DNA of 64,000 nt. It comes from Jackrogersella multiformis (Eukaryota > Ascomycota > Sordariomycetes > Xylariales > Hypoxylaceae). A program made the position numbers and the translations under genes. The number at the start of each line of letters is the position of its first letter. Within the stretch, counting starts at the first letter, position 1. The DNA lies in contig CADCXD010000004.1 of NCBI GenBank assembly GCA_902806575.1, forward strand, positions 2,108,001 through 2,172,000, given 5' to 3'. Shown here in pieces: positions 36,527 through 49,027 of the stretch. The notes below the pieces were generated by a model, which was not told the DNA's origin, ran no database searches, and saw nothing but the letters and a program-made list of their open reading frames with translations.

Positions 36527-36999
36527 CCTCCGCCGTACGATACACTGGGGGTATGCCGCAGTGTCGAATGTATTCAATAGTCAGCCTTTAGACACGTCAT
36601 TTTGGTAGGAATAGTAGGTTTGGGACTACTAAGGTAGCTTCGTTTTCTTTACTATGACAATTAGCTACAATATACTTTGGCTCCTGTTCTAATTATTGCT
36701 GTAGCCTTTGCCGTATTTTGGGCCGTTCCATGGTATACCATTACATGAATGATACCTCTCCGCCGTCTGCAGGTGTGCTATAAGCCAGTGATTGTCTCAT
36801 ATCTTGGTATCGATATCCATTATATTGCATAAGGTGATAATAAGTCTGAGGAAAGTGGAATATACCTGTAAAAGGATATCAATTAGTCCCACAACAGGGA
36901 AATTTTTGTCAACGAGATTGTACTTACTGACCATAGAGAAAACTACATACCTCTTCCAAGGGATAACTGCCTCAGCCGAACAAAACATTGCCGATACTT

Positions 37000-37567
37000 T
37001 TACATAATCCGGGGTTGACACCCGGCAACCTGGTTCACGACGGGCTTGTATAGGTCTACGAAGGGGACTAAGGGCGGGTATCCCTTGAGAACCCAAGCAT
37101 GGTATCGGATAGCGTCCCCCATGTTTTCACTAGAGTTCACGAAATGAAACTTAAGTAAACCTTATTATAATTAAATTGATATTTGTTTGTTGGCTGTCGT
37201 TGTTACTAAAAGACTGGAAATAAAAGGGCTGGGCATGAAGTGAGGGGGTTTGAAGAAAAGGAGAGGTCGCGTTGAGCTTAGATTAATCTAAAGATTTTAG
37301 GTATCTATCTATCTACCACAGGTATGAAGTTTGGCTTAGAAAGACGACAACGGGACTTCCGATTGAATTGACTAGTATAACTTTCTAATAGTAAAGAGAG
37401 AAGGGTTTATAAACCCGGGCCGTTAAAAACCACATACATACCGAACTCCTTGGTGGGGAAGACCGGAGCATCATCGGGGATGTCGACGCGTAATTCGTGG
37501 TGAAAAGGCAATCTCAACACCTTAATGGGTCTGCCTTATAGCCAGTGGTCACATATGAGAGGGTCAT
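37000..37567 (-). pseudogene. Possible disrupted short gene of unknown family
   Basis: Two protein-like blocks occur on the minus strand. Block 1 (37567-37442) begins MTLSYVTTGYKADPLR and then needs a one-base shift to continue VLRLPFHHELRVDIPDDAP and VFPTKEF, ending at a good GTATGT donor. Block 2 (37122-37000) encodes NMGDAIRYHAWVLKGYPPLV then PFVDLYKPVVNQVAG before a stop. The composition looks like real protein and the order is consistent, but the frame break and the lack of a clear acceptor upstream of block 2 suggest a decayed gene. I do not recognise the family. It could be chance. Confidence 0.3.
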
Positions 37568-37773
37568 TGTGAAATGTAGATGCTGCTAATTTAAGTTGAA
37601 GCATTACTGAGTTGCAGAATATAGGTTGAAGTAAGGAAGGCCCGTGGTTAAAAGTACAGGGGAAGGATGATGTTTGCTTGTACTACCTATTAATGACACC
37701 GCAATTATTATCTACCTAATCTGTTACATAGGAAATCATCGAAAACTGACGATGGCGCCGACGGTGTGGATGT

Positions 37774-37891
37774 TTACCTAGGAACTTACCTAGGTACCTA
37801 AGTAGGTAGTTGAGATCGCCGAGCTGATAGCCCGGTTGGGACAGACACTTACGTAGACAGGTACCTAGGTAACGTATATCTACCTAGGTAA
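37774..37891. repeat. ACCTAGGT motif cluster
   Basis: Three exact octamers plus several near copies are spread over 118 bp on both sides of a 50-bp unique stretch. Confidence 0.75.
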
Positions 37892-40800
37892 TCACGTGGG
37901 AGCGAATAAAGCACCCGAACTGACCAAGCCGAGCTACCTACATTAATAGTGCACTAAATAAGAAGCCGCGAGCTGGGATCGCATACGGTCCTGATATGAA
38001 TTTAGCGTTAGGCGAATATAACCGAACAACATCTTAAAGAGGCTAGGCCAGGGGTAAACCAAGATCCCAAGCGGGCCATTTCGATGCTAGACATGCTAGG
38101 CATGATAGATTATACCTAATTGGTATAATAAGACTACATAGTACGTAGTACATTATATATGAACAGAGTTTATCCATGTAATAATGCAGCGATGGAAACG
38201 AGGCTGAGAGAGGTGCTATGTGATGTGTATGGCAGACCAGGAAAGCTTTGACGGTATAATAGGATAATTCGATGAAGAGCTTACTATCTTGGGGATGCAA
38301 GTAGGTAATAGTAGGTAGGGATCGCATACACTACATAGTACATGTAATACCGTAAGATACTAGGTATTATAGTAATGTACTACGTAGTGTAGATTGAAAC
38401 ACGTGGGATCGGCCGTCAAATTATGCGGTGATCGTTAGAACGTTTTATGGAAGTCTCGTTGCTTCAGAAAACATCTCACCATCTGCTAGCGGTATTATAA
38501 TTAAATCTGACAACTTGCTACCTATTTTCGGTACCTAACTTACCAAGCAGCTAAGTAGTAGTCACCCAGGTAGGGAACATTGTTATGGTTTGCTAATGCA
38601 TGGTGATATTTTCCGAGTTTCATTCCCGGGTTACAATATAATGTAATAAGATGGGCAGATAGGTTAGTCGACAACAGGATGTCAAAATATAACAGCTGTG
38701 ATATAAAACATCGAGTACCTTAGTAGCTTAGGTAGGTACGGAGGAAGAGCAGGGTAGAGTTGAAAACCCGGGATTAGGCATTTTAATAACATAGTTGCTC
38801 AGGACTCTAATCCTTCAGATCCCCTTGCAGCATTTTTGTGCCTCAGTCGTACTGGCAAGTGAGGGGTGATCGGTACCTATAGTTGGTACTAGGTATTGTA
38901 TAAGATACCACCCAGGTAGGTAGGTATTATTGTTATCACGACGCATCTTAGTGATACTTCTTGGCTTAATTGAGGCCTGATATGATCCCGAAGTACTACG
39001 TCCTCAGCCGTGGATCGAGGCATGCTGAACATGATGCCGGCACTTGTTTCATATGGATCGAATTCCTTTCGACTGATTGCTTGGTAGGTACCTATCAACA
39101 TACATATATACCTACTTAGTGTTGCTTCCCGCTCTGCATTTGCATCCTGCAGCTAGGTATCTCTATTTACCTAAGGTAGGTACTGGAAAACGTTGATTTA
39201 ATCTACAATTGGGATCTAAAATGACTTACCTCTTAAATACATATGGTCTCAAAGTACCTATTTATTATACAGCAAGGAATCTTGCACCAAAAATTACCGA
39301 GCGAATATGTCATATTATATATATCCATCCTCTATCGTAAAAGATAGTAGGGATCTTATATTTCTATTCAGGTACCTAGATAGATAGATAAATGTTTAAG
39401 ATAGAGGGGCATGGAGGGGATGAACCACTGTGATGGGTCATAGCGTGCATAAGTCCGTATGTATAACATAGGGGTGGGAACCTTAGAAATGAGAAATTCA
39501 TAATATGAAACTTATTGAACTTATCAAACGAATTATGAAGTTCTTTAATAATGATGTAACCATGGAAGAGTTCATGATCACTAATAATATAGGTACCTAG
39601 GTATAGCGAAAAAGAAAAAGAAGAAAAGAAAGACCGAATCGATTTAGCTTTTAGTGTAGATGGGTTGGTAGATCTATGGTACATGGTGTTAGTACCTAGT
39701 ACCTAGGTATCTTTACGAATCCTTATGCACCCCATATTCATTATGATCGGGCAATTTCTTTTCGTACTGTGCACCTTTTCCTTGTGCCCCGTATTGAATT
39801 CTTGACTGGGTAAATCTGAGCCGCAATAACAAGGCATGACACCTAGGTAAGATATTGTAAGCTGGTACTATGTATGTCCAAGTAAACATGTTAAATCCAT
39901 ATATGAACATGGAGGTGGTATGTAGACGAGGCCTTGAGACAGTAACGAGCTGAGAAAGCCAAGAGTTAATGTTACAAGCCACGTACAAATAATGTGTCGA
40001 ACGTCATACGCTGCCTAAGGTGTCATGATATGTTTCTGTTGTACCAAGCATAAAGTTTCTTTTGGTCTGAGACGGTCCTCAGGTAAGGCGGATTATCATA
40101 GTTTTGCCTTGCTATCTCATAGGTGTGAGGCCAAATTGCATGTTTATGTTTTTATTATTACAAGTCTAATTGTTATGTTTCTTAAATAAAAAGGTTCTAG
40201 AAGGAATGGGGTTCATTATTATTGAAAGGTGTTTTTAGAAATAAAATCTAGATGATAAGTTTTTGCTAACTTGAATTTGATCTCATCTTAGTATTCACAC
40301 TGTGTTCACTAAAAGCCCGTTATTAGTAAGTAAGCAAGTAAAAAGGCCCGTTCCTTTTTTCTTTCCAATTGCGTGTCCTATTATTAAAGCTCGTCTTAAA
40401 CTAAAAGTTAAATTTTCATAAGGTTAAATGTTTTGATTAATTCCTAAAACCTTTTTTATGTTTTTAGTATCTATTGTATAAACCTAAATTGTGGAAGTAT
40501 CTCGATGTGTATGAGCTTAATCCGATCGTTGGGAAATTTTCATGTCATTATTGCTTTTGACAGACGGTGAATCGTCGGACGATGTGAGCTTTCGGTGTGG
40601 CTTTCATGAGAAACGGCCCCTTTTTTTCTCAGGGCGATTCAAGGGTTATCCAACTCTGGCTGTCTGGTTCTCACGCTATTCCTTAAGTTAACAAGCTTGC
40701 TTTGTTATTGGCTAGGATGTGAAAAGCTAGGGGCCCGCTGAAATTTTGAGGTCGCCAGGGACCCCAGTTCTAGGTTGCGCTAATAGTTAAGCTAGCCTGG

Positions 40801-41921
40801 GGGTAGCTCGAGCCCCCTGTCAAATAAATTCTTCGAAGTCTCCAATACATAAAGACTGGTTTTATTTGTGGTTATAAATGTTAGTTCTATTGAAACAATT
40901 CCTAGCATTTCTAAGGCAAAAGTCCAGGCCAGGCACTAACAACATCAAGGTTCCTCTTACATATTTCTGCGTATCTGCTACATAGTGCCTATCGCACTTC
41001 TTTGAGTGCCGATCCCCTGGCAGGCCAGTCGCCCTGCAGACCTGCACCACTTTCGGCCGTCGAAACCCACTTGTTATTTCCCCGTCCCTCACAAATTGTA
41101 ATTCGTAACACGGGTTTCCTTGAAGCTTGCCTCGTTCCTCGTTCGGCCGTGTCACATTCGTCACTGTCGACTGCATCCCAGGCAGGTACTATCCCAGGTA
41201 CTACCTATTATCCCACATACATAGTGCACTACATAGCACACTAAAATCCCCAGGCTTCTTCATTATTTTATTTACTCGTCCGCTTGTCTGCTCGTATGCC
41301 AGGGGGGGGACATTACCGGCTTGTACAATTCTCTAAATAGGCAATTGGAGCGCGCATTGACTCTCATTCTGCTTCGGTCTATCGGGGCAAATCTCCCTTC
41401 TCGTTCTCTACCCGACACTTGCACTCACTGCACAACTGCACGCTGCACGCTGCTGCACGCACTGCACGCACCACTTTTCTTTTCTTCTACCACGTTAGGT
41501 AATTAACCTCCTGGTCAACATTTCGTCTCTCCTTTTCCCTCTTCTTGAGCGCCATCTCCTCCACCATCCCTAGATTCTAATTCCTCTCTTCCCCCCCTCT
41601 CCCACCCCACTTGAGTAGTTGCAGCAAGACTGTACTCTGTCCTTCATTTTCTGACTGCAAGCTACCACTCATCCACTGGGTAGTAACTCGGTGGCTTTGT
41701 TGGCTTGTTTCTTGGTCTCGCAAGTCAGAACTCAACTCTCACGGGAGGGTCACTGATCAGAGCAGAGCAGAGCAGCGTCGAACCATAATCCATAATCTCT
41801 TGGTAATTAATCGGATCCGTTTGGTCAGTAACTTGGGTTTGTCTGGTTACTGTTATGAACGGTTGAATTCGAGATAAGGACAAAGAAACAAAAAGGAGTA
41901 GGGAAAGGTATCTCATTCATC

Positions 41922-44825
41922 ATGGCGCCGTCCTTGAATACCCATTCCTCGTTTACGCGTCCGCGTACCAGCGATCGTGATGCTCGACCGAGTACACGCG
42001 ATCAGGGCGACACCAACTTAATCATTCCGAGCAGGACTTCGTCCCTTCACTCCCGTATTACCCAGCCAATTCCTTCCACCCTAAACATGAAGCCTCAGCA
42101 GCGAACTCCGAAGACTTTGACCCATGCCTACATGGTATGCGGTGTTGGAAGAGAGCCGTCTCAATGGGTGAAGGCCCCCGCCCCAGTTCAGGGCAAGATT
42201 GGCCACATGAAGGGCGCCGTTGGTCAGTTTTGGTTGCCGGAGATTCTGGGTAGCAGCCCGCGTCTCGAGCAGGACAACGAAGTTGCAAGGTCATTGCACG
42301 CCGCGATGAGAGTATGTTATTGATTCTAGGGAGGACCGAGGTTTTCCATTTGCTTACTGACTTTGTTAGGCATGTTTCCCTCACGATGTCGAGATTTGCA
42401 CCGGTCGTAGTCAACCCCACTGCGTTCACCACGCCTTTGTTCTGCAACAAGATTCGTCACATACACTCTACGGCATCTGTCTCCGCGTTTGGTCAAGGGC
42501 TGATGAGAAGAGGGCGGAGACTATCCGGGACCTAAGGAAGCGAACAGAGACTGACTACTACGACAACCCCGAAGAGACCTACTGGATTCCGTACTGCCTT
42601 TCGTTCCTTTCCCGATATCCCCTCTACAATCTTTTGGGTGATTACCTGCGAGGCATGTGGATCCACTGGAACAAGGCCACCAACCTCTTTCACGCAGAAG
42701 AAGTCTCCCGGATTCTCAGCTTCCCTGCGCCGAGGTTGAACGATCTGGTCCGAATAGACATGAAGGACTATGCTCTATGTTACCAATTCCCCTCGTCTCC
42801 AACCGGATTCCAGAACTTTGCCATGTGGCCATTATGGACTTGTCTTTCGATCCCGAACATCGTGGGTGTCATCGAAGCCGCAATATCACCTACTAGGCGT
42901 ATAATATTTGTGAGCCACTACCCTGCGATGTTGACTATGGCGGCCGAAACAGTTAGGTTCTGTGTTCGTGTGTATGAATGGAGTGGCCTGTACGTGCCGG
43001 TTGTCCACGCTCGCCATGCGAAGGAGTTGGCGGAGGAGCCAGGTCCATACATTCTCGGCATTACAGCCGAGTGCAGATCTCTATTCACTGCCCCGAACGA
43101 TGCACTGGTTGTGGATCTGGATCGTAACTTCGTACTCACATCTAGCCCGCCGACTGCCTTGAACGCAAACCAGCGCAACAAGTTTGTAACTCGACTAACT
43201 CAGGCTTTGAACGGCGATGTCACACCGTCCGGTGTCCCTCAGAACCTACGTTCTGCTTACGGCGGTGGAAAGTTAGTACCTGCGGGTCAGATCATTGTTA
43301 TGCGTGGAGAGGTTGAGTCAATTCAGGATCCCGAATGGTGGAACCAGGACGCCGTCATGGCGGTGATGGATCATGTCTGTGAGAAGATGGTAAGTACTTG
43401 GATGTCTTGATTCTAAAACTCGTTGATGGTGCGCTAACAATTTTCGTAGGGTCGCAACACCGGATTAAAGGCAGTCTTCGGCGGGGCTGTCAAGAAGCCG
43501 TTGATGACAAAGGTTTCGATGAGACATCTGAACGAAATTGTCAGAGAGCGTAACCAATATTCTCGTGACGCTCTCGAGGCTTGGCAAGATTTCATTAACC
43601 TGAAGGGGCGTATGGACACCGAGCTCAACAAGGTTACGAAGCGAAACAACTACTTGGTGGAAGAGCTTGAAAGCTGGAAGCAACAAGTAAATTTCCTCTA
43701 AACGAAAATACACTAGACAATGCTAACAAACCATATAGTTCCTCAAATTCCAAGCTTTTGCTGAGCAGCTCACGAAAGAAACTCAAGACCTAAAGGTTAA
43801 GATAGAGACCCATAAGCGGGAGAACCGAAGACTCGCTGGTCTCATTGACCAGCAAAAAGACGACAATGCCCGCCTTTCTGTCCGCCTTACTGGGACCGAG
43901 AAGCAGCGAGACGATGCTCTTGAAGCGCTCGTTCTCCAGCAGGAGATTGCCGAGGAACTCGAGCGGGAACGAAAGAGAAATAAGAAGGAGTTGGCCGCAC
44001 TACAGCATACCAATGTTACCATTGTCCGACAACGCGATGAGGCACGTCGTGTCGTTCTGCACTTGCGTAGTTTGATTGGTGGACAATCGCATCATATGGA
44101 GCATCTAGTTCAGTCATTGACTACACGTGACGACCTCTCCAGCGAGATTGAGGATGGCTTTGATGAGGAAGGTGAAGAGGTGCTAGATGATGGTAAGTTA
44201 CTCCGCCAACTAACTACTTTGAATAAGCTGGCTGACATGTGTATTTTCGATAGACCGCCGATTGAAGCAACCTAGCCGAGGAAGCAACCGTCATTCTAGT
44301 GCCAGCTTTACCGACGTTGCGGACCGCCACCTCAAAGATAAGACCGATGCTATCTCCCACATTATTCGGAATATCGCAGAGCAGTGTCAAGCTGCCGTTG
44401 AAGGCCTCCAGCTCGCTCAAGACGCCGAAATCGAGTCCAGAGCACACCGTCGGGCAAGCAACATGTCCATGACCCCTAGTGACGATGGCCGCTCGACAGC
44501 CACGTCTGAGGTCGGCGATGATAGTATGCTCCACCCATCTGGACGCGCATCGTCTATCCCCCCCACTCCGGATTTAATCCCCAACCGCAGCAGTACAGCA
44601 ATGTCAATGGCATCGACCATGACCACCCCTGAGCGGGCTAGTCAGCAGTACAGCATCCACAATGATATTCCCACCAAGATTGTGGAGGATGACGAAGATG
44701 ACTTGGCTGAGCGGAGTGAGAACGAGACAATGTCTCAGGAGCCGGGCCTTATTGGTAAACATGCCGAGAGTCTCATTCACCGTCCATCTGGTGCTAGGAT
44801 CAGTGCTCTTGGCGGCACCCGCTAG
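41922..44825 (+). CDS. DENN-domain protein with C-terminal coiled coil
   Basis: Five exons, 41922-42311, 42370-43389, 43450-43686, 43739-44192 and 44254-44825, give 890 aa, all in phase. DENN proteins are guanine-nucleotide exchange factors for Rab GTPases in membrane traffic. The upstream DENN part spans about residues 70-210 (HAYMVCGVGREPSQW, then CFPHDVEICTGR and YGICLRVWSRAD). The core DENN part is about 260-420 (WPLWTCLSIPNIVGVIEAAI, RIIFVSHYPAMLTMAAETV, VPVVHARHAKELAEEPGPYI, DALVVDLDRN). Residues about 480-700 form a long coiled coil (for example ETQDLKVKIETHKRENRRL). The C-terminal 190 residues are Ser/Thr-rich and acidic, probably disordered. No transmembrane segment was seen. The N-terminal 60 residues are basic and Ser/Thr-rich. 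The Rab target is unknown. The start context TCATCATGGCG fits a fungal start; the 600 bp upstream are pyrimidine-rich. Confidence 0.92.
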
Positions 44826-45345
44826 AGTTTGATTCGTTGTTCACTTGGTGCATCCAGCGTATCGAGTCGGTAGTGACACGACTCGACATTTTCTACCTGT
44901 GGAAGGTACTTTGTTCAAGGGGCAAAGTTCGTCCCTATATCTTTTGTCTCCAATACTTGTGCATATGGAGCTTTGTTTATACCTCTTGGCTCATCTGTTT
45001 TGTGGACGTGTACGGCGTTTTACTCTATGAAGAGTTTCCTCGGATTTTCGCTCTTTGCATTTCCTTCAATTTTCTTGCGGTCTTCTGACTCCGCCTTAAT
45101 TTTCCCTCCGAGAAAAAGGACTCGTATCGGTAGTTTGTCGGTCAGGTATGAAGACACTTTCTATGGTACGCAGTCAGTGATGTGAGGAAAAGATGTGGTG
45201 GATTAGTTATTTTTTAGCTCTTTTGTGTATATCAGCAGGTACCGTCTGTTCGTAGCCAAAGATGATGGATGATTTTACCTTTAATTACTGCAGTGTATCT
45301 CCTCCGTGCAGTGTTAAGCAGATATTAGATATGAGATATTTTGAT

Positions 45346-45363
45346 TACCTAGGTACCTAGGTA
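45346..45363. repeat. Tandem ACCTAGGT palindrome
   Basis: TACCTAGGTACCTAGGTA: two octamers in tandem forming an 18-bp perfect palindrome, so the DNA reads identically on both strands. Confidence 0.9.
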
Positions 45364-46351
45364 GATATATACAGTTTATGTATATTCAAGTCTACCTTGG
45401 CAATTCTGTCTCGTGTGTTGTAATATCATCATATTCGATCGATCGTTATGATTTAGTACTCATTTTACTGTTTATTATCTCGGGCTTAATGCTTTAGTAT
45501 CTTGTTCTAAGTTTACCTTTGACGTTAACCTTGATTGTAAACGAGCAGGAGGATATACTGTCAAACTTCATTCACACGATGGGGCACCAATAACAAGGGC
45601 AAAGAAGCTTAAATATCGGTGTTATCCTGGCAGAAATATGCATTATATAATATACATACTGCCGGTAGGTACCAAGATACGACATATTTCTAGGTGGATC
45701 TAAGTGGGTAGGGGTAGGTGATTAAATTAGCGTGTACCGACCTAATGGGCCGTAACGTTGAGATTGGAGAGAGATATCTATATTTAGAATTCCCACGGTT
45801 TCTTTAGACATGCGTCGAGAAACCTTTAAAAGCATTGGGTACCTCTTATTTTAGTTTTGCGGTAACAAATTACAGTTTAAATATGTTTTATTAAGATCTG
45901 TCAGTTTCTTCGGTGTGCGATATGCTTTGAAGTGATTTAACGTTCCTTGTTTAGGCTAACGTATGGTACAGATGGAACCTATTTCCTCCATAACTACACT
46001 AGTGTAGAGTTCCCTTCTATGATGATGATGATTTCGTTTACGTCCTCCGGATGTATGTTATCTAGGTATCTGTTACATCGACATGGTTAAAGTTCGTAAA
46101 GGTGTCCTTAGAATTATATGAATTTTATTGAATTTACGAACGTAAATAAATGACTCGCAGCTTTTCCGCCTCGCGGGTTAGGAATATTGAAATTGGAGTA
46201 ACTAAACCTTAGGATGGAATTATATGATTTTATAACGTAGTAAAATAACGCAAAGGATGTATTTATTAACTTCAGAGATCATGAGAATATTTAATAGTGC
46301 TTCATAATATACGCCACTTTTGTGAAGGATAAAAATTAATACCGCATAATC

Positions 46352-46375
46352 ATCTAGGTACCTAGGTACCTAGAT
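46352..46375. repeat. 24-bp perfect palindrome built from CTAGGTAC units
   Basis: The 24 bases equal their own reverse complement, made of ATCTAGGT, ACCTAGGT and ACCTAGAT head to tail. It lies near the 3' end of the unknown minus-strand gene. Confidence 0.9.
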
Positions 46376-46523
46376 TAAAATACAATGTTCTCTTGGCTAG
46401 GCCCCTCGAGTATATATAAAGAGTTGACATTTGCATGCGTAATGCTTCTGTTCATCCATCGAAGACTCCACTTATATCTCTTTCTAGTTTCCTGCCTTGA
46501 CCTTTGCCGTTTATATGCTGTAG

Positions 46524-47645
46524 TCACGTTAATAGTTTAGACCACAAGGAAGGTTCCTGCTCCTGAAAATATTTTTGTCTCCATGATCGGTCTCCCCAAA
46601 CGACCCTTATATCTGACTTGCAACGATAAACTGGATGTACGGGCCTGTCCATCCGTCCATCCTCCTCCGGATTCACCCACATGACATAGGGTGATACGGA
46701 GCAAATTGGCTCCAGGTTCGCAATTGCCTCCTCGCGAGTGACTCTATTAAGAAAAATCCCTCTGAAATTGTTACTAATGTCAGAAAGACTAATTCTCGTT
46801 GGCATGTCAAATAGATTCGAAGCATATGTGCCGTGCGAGTCTACATGAGGGAATCGAGGGAACTCAAAGGAGATCCAAAATGTTCCAGTGACTAGCCGCT
46901 CCTGAAGGCGGACTGATGGTCTGATGACTTCATTGAGCAACTCTGTGGTCATGTCATAGTCGGCGCTTGGGCGTAAGAAGGCAAAGAGTGACTCAAGTTC
47001 CTTCGTCAAGTCTTGCTCTCTGACAGCACGTGCCTCATGATATTTCGGGTGGGCTATTACACCGGAATATGTAAAGTGACGCCACCGCAGGATATCCATG
47101 CTTTCCGGTTCCGGTTTGACTCTCTCTAACAAGGTTTTTTCAAGCTGCAAGAATGCATCGTCGATGGCTGGGAATATTCTGCATAAACCTGGAGGGAAGA
47201 CCTTAACGTGTAGCCACCGCATGATAACCGCCGCTGCCACCTCCACTTCTGAGTCGGCATAGCGAGTGAGCCTGGCAATCTCAGGGACACGAACGATCCA
47301 ATCAACCAAATTGGAAGCACTGCCATTACGTCGTGCGTTGTCCACAACCTTCGCCCAACGTGCACTATCCTTAAAATAAGGCTCTAACCATTTTTCAGCG
47401 ACAGCTATAGCGGCATAATACAAGGGAGTGTATTTCTTGAAATAGTCTATGAGTAAAAAACACCAGAAGCAATAGGGCGCTTAACTCACTTTTTCAACCT
47501 CATCCCCAGTGGTTTCATTCATTAATGGGTGTTTAAAATCGAAGATGAAGTGCTCTAAATGATAAATTCGCTCATGTAATCTTTGGATTTCCTTGTTGGT
47601 AATCTCTACATCCTCCGAATCGAATGTCTCTGATTTCCCGGCCAT
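46524..47645 (-). CDS. Hypothetical protein of unknown function
   Basis: Two exons, 47645-47490 and 47435-46524, give 355 aa. The intron (GTGAGT...CAAG) is 54 bp and phase 0, joining DEVEK to KYTPLYYAAIAVAEKWLEPY. The first exon is an amphipathic helix-rich segment (NKEIQRLHERIYHLEHFIF). The second reads as a compact mixed alpha/beta protein rich in Trp, Arg and Pro. Notable segments are EVEVAAAVIMRWLHVKVFPP, LRPSADYDMTTELLNEVI and WISFEFPRFPHVDSHGTYAS. No signal peptide, membrane segment or known catalytic motif was recognised. An in-frame ATG at 47672 would add nine residues. I do not recognise the family. The real-gene call rests on a 304-codon open exon in AT-rich DNA and a clean splice. 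Confidence 0.8.
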
Positions 47646-49027
47646 TTGGAGCGTTTGTATTTGTTTATTCAATAATTTGGTAATTATGGTACTTTAGGTC
47701 TTCGTCGAAAGAAGGCGTATGAAATATGTAACCTCGTTAAATGTCTGCTCAAAATGATTGTAAAATATGGAATCTACCTACAGTGAAAAGTATAAGCCTT
47801 ATAACGAGGAATAGGTATCTATTTAAATTTATCATGTAACCTACCGGCTGGTTTGGAACAAATATCGATGACCGGAAGCATTTAATATTCTTTATCTAGA
47901 AATAGAATGTAACATTCCAGGCAAGAATAAGCCAGATTGTAGTAAAAGAGATACATTTTACTAGTAAGAAAGTTGAATTTGGCTTACCTTTACTCTCTTT
48001 GTTCGAGTTTACCTAGAGTGATGAATACTAACAAATAAAAAGGGGTTAAACAAGGAAATGCTATTCGGCTCTTAATGAGTTTACCCTATTACTACGTGGT
48101 TACCAAGGTAAGCATCAAAATACATACATCCATCCATGGATAGTATAAGCAAGATACACGATCGCTAAAAGGTATTAATGGTTATCATATAATATTGGAT
48201 ACCTTACGTACATTCAATAGTATCTAAGTTATACCGTTACCAATCACTAGTTAAGTATCATCCATGGAGGCTTGTAGTAAATACAATTTAAACCTAAGTA
48301 ATTTGCCATTAGTAGAAAACATCTTGCTGTAAATTATAAACAGCATCAATGTGTAAGATCGGGTATAATCCAAGTAAAAGAAATTGCTACCCACCCATTC
48401 CGAATGTTGTGATTGAAAGACCAAAGCTGACCTAGCTTTTGAGTGCCGTCAAGCTCTTTGGAAGCTCCACGGCGCATATGAACTTATATGAATACCCTTC
48501 TGCTTCTGAGCCGGCTAAGCCGAGTCGCCTAAGGAAAACCTCTATGGCTCAATGGCGAGAACGTTTGAGCCGCCGAACCTACATAATACTATTTAAGGTT
48601 GAATTTACCCCGAATCTGCTGAGTGTTGTTCTAACCATTCCCGTAAGGGGAAACCGGGGAAATTTTTGAGATTACTGGATGTTGCCATATCAGGCTATTT
48701 ACCCCTATACTTCCACCATGCACCCCAGACTAATCCCGAATCGCCTCTCTCGGTATAGTACGACTCAATAGTGCTCTGCTTCCATACGCAGTCTTGATAC
48801 TAAGGGCGGTCAGTCAGCGTAGTGCCCTTTCCCCGCTGTAGCTATTTAAGGGAGCATTGAGGAGAAAGGGCTACTTCGTAATATTGGGGTTGTGGTAGTA
48901 ATAAGCCAAGTGTCTCTTCCTTCTTGAGGGGGTGTCTCGTGTGTGTGTGCCTTTTATCTGGTTCTTTTCTATCCCTTTGAAGCTGAATCTGTGATACTTA
49001 CCTACTAAGCGGGAACCAATTGAAAAG
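47646..49027. other. AT-rich intergenic region between two divergent genes
   Basis: A divergent promoter region. A 76-codon plus-strand frame at 48439-48669 has no recognisable features and is not called. A pyrimidine-rich and GT-rich leader at about 48900-48970 precedes the aldose epimerase start. Confidence 0.5.

Larger units (their letters stand above)
36527..41921. other. 5.4-kb gene-poor region upstream of the DENN gene
   Basis: No intact gene is supported. It contains a possible frameshifted relic at 37000-37567 (minus), an ACCTAGGT cluster at 37774-37891 and others near 39590-39710. A long AT-rich core with short poly-T and poly-A runs lies at 38-40.6 kb. 41.3-41.9 kb is pyrimidine-rich and probably the 5' leader/promoter of the DENN gene. 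Confidence 0.5.
44826..46523. other. Intergenic region between the DENN gene and an unknown gene
   Basis: Convergent 3' regions. Short frames at 44837-45185 follow directly after the DENN stop and look like 3' untranslated sequence. Two strongly palindromic ACCTAGGT tandems are present at 45346-45363 and 46352-46375. Otherwise AT-rich, with no gene seen. Confidence 0.55.
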
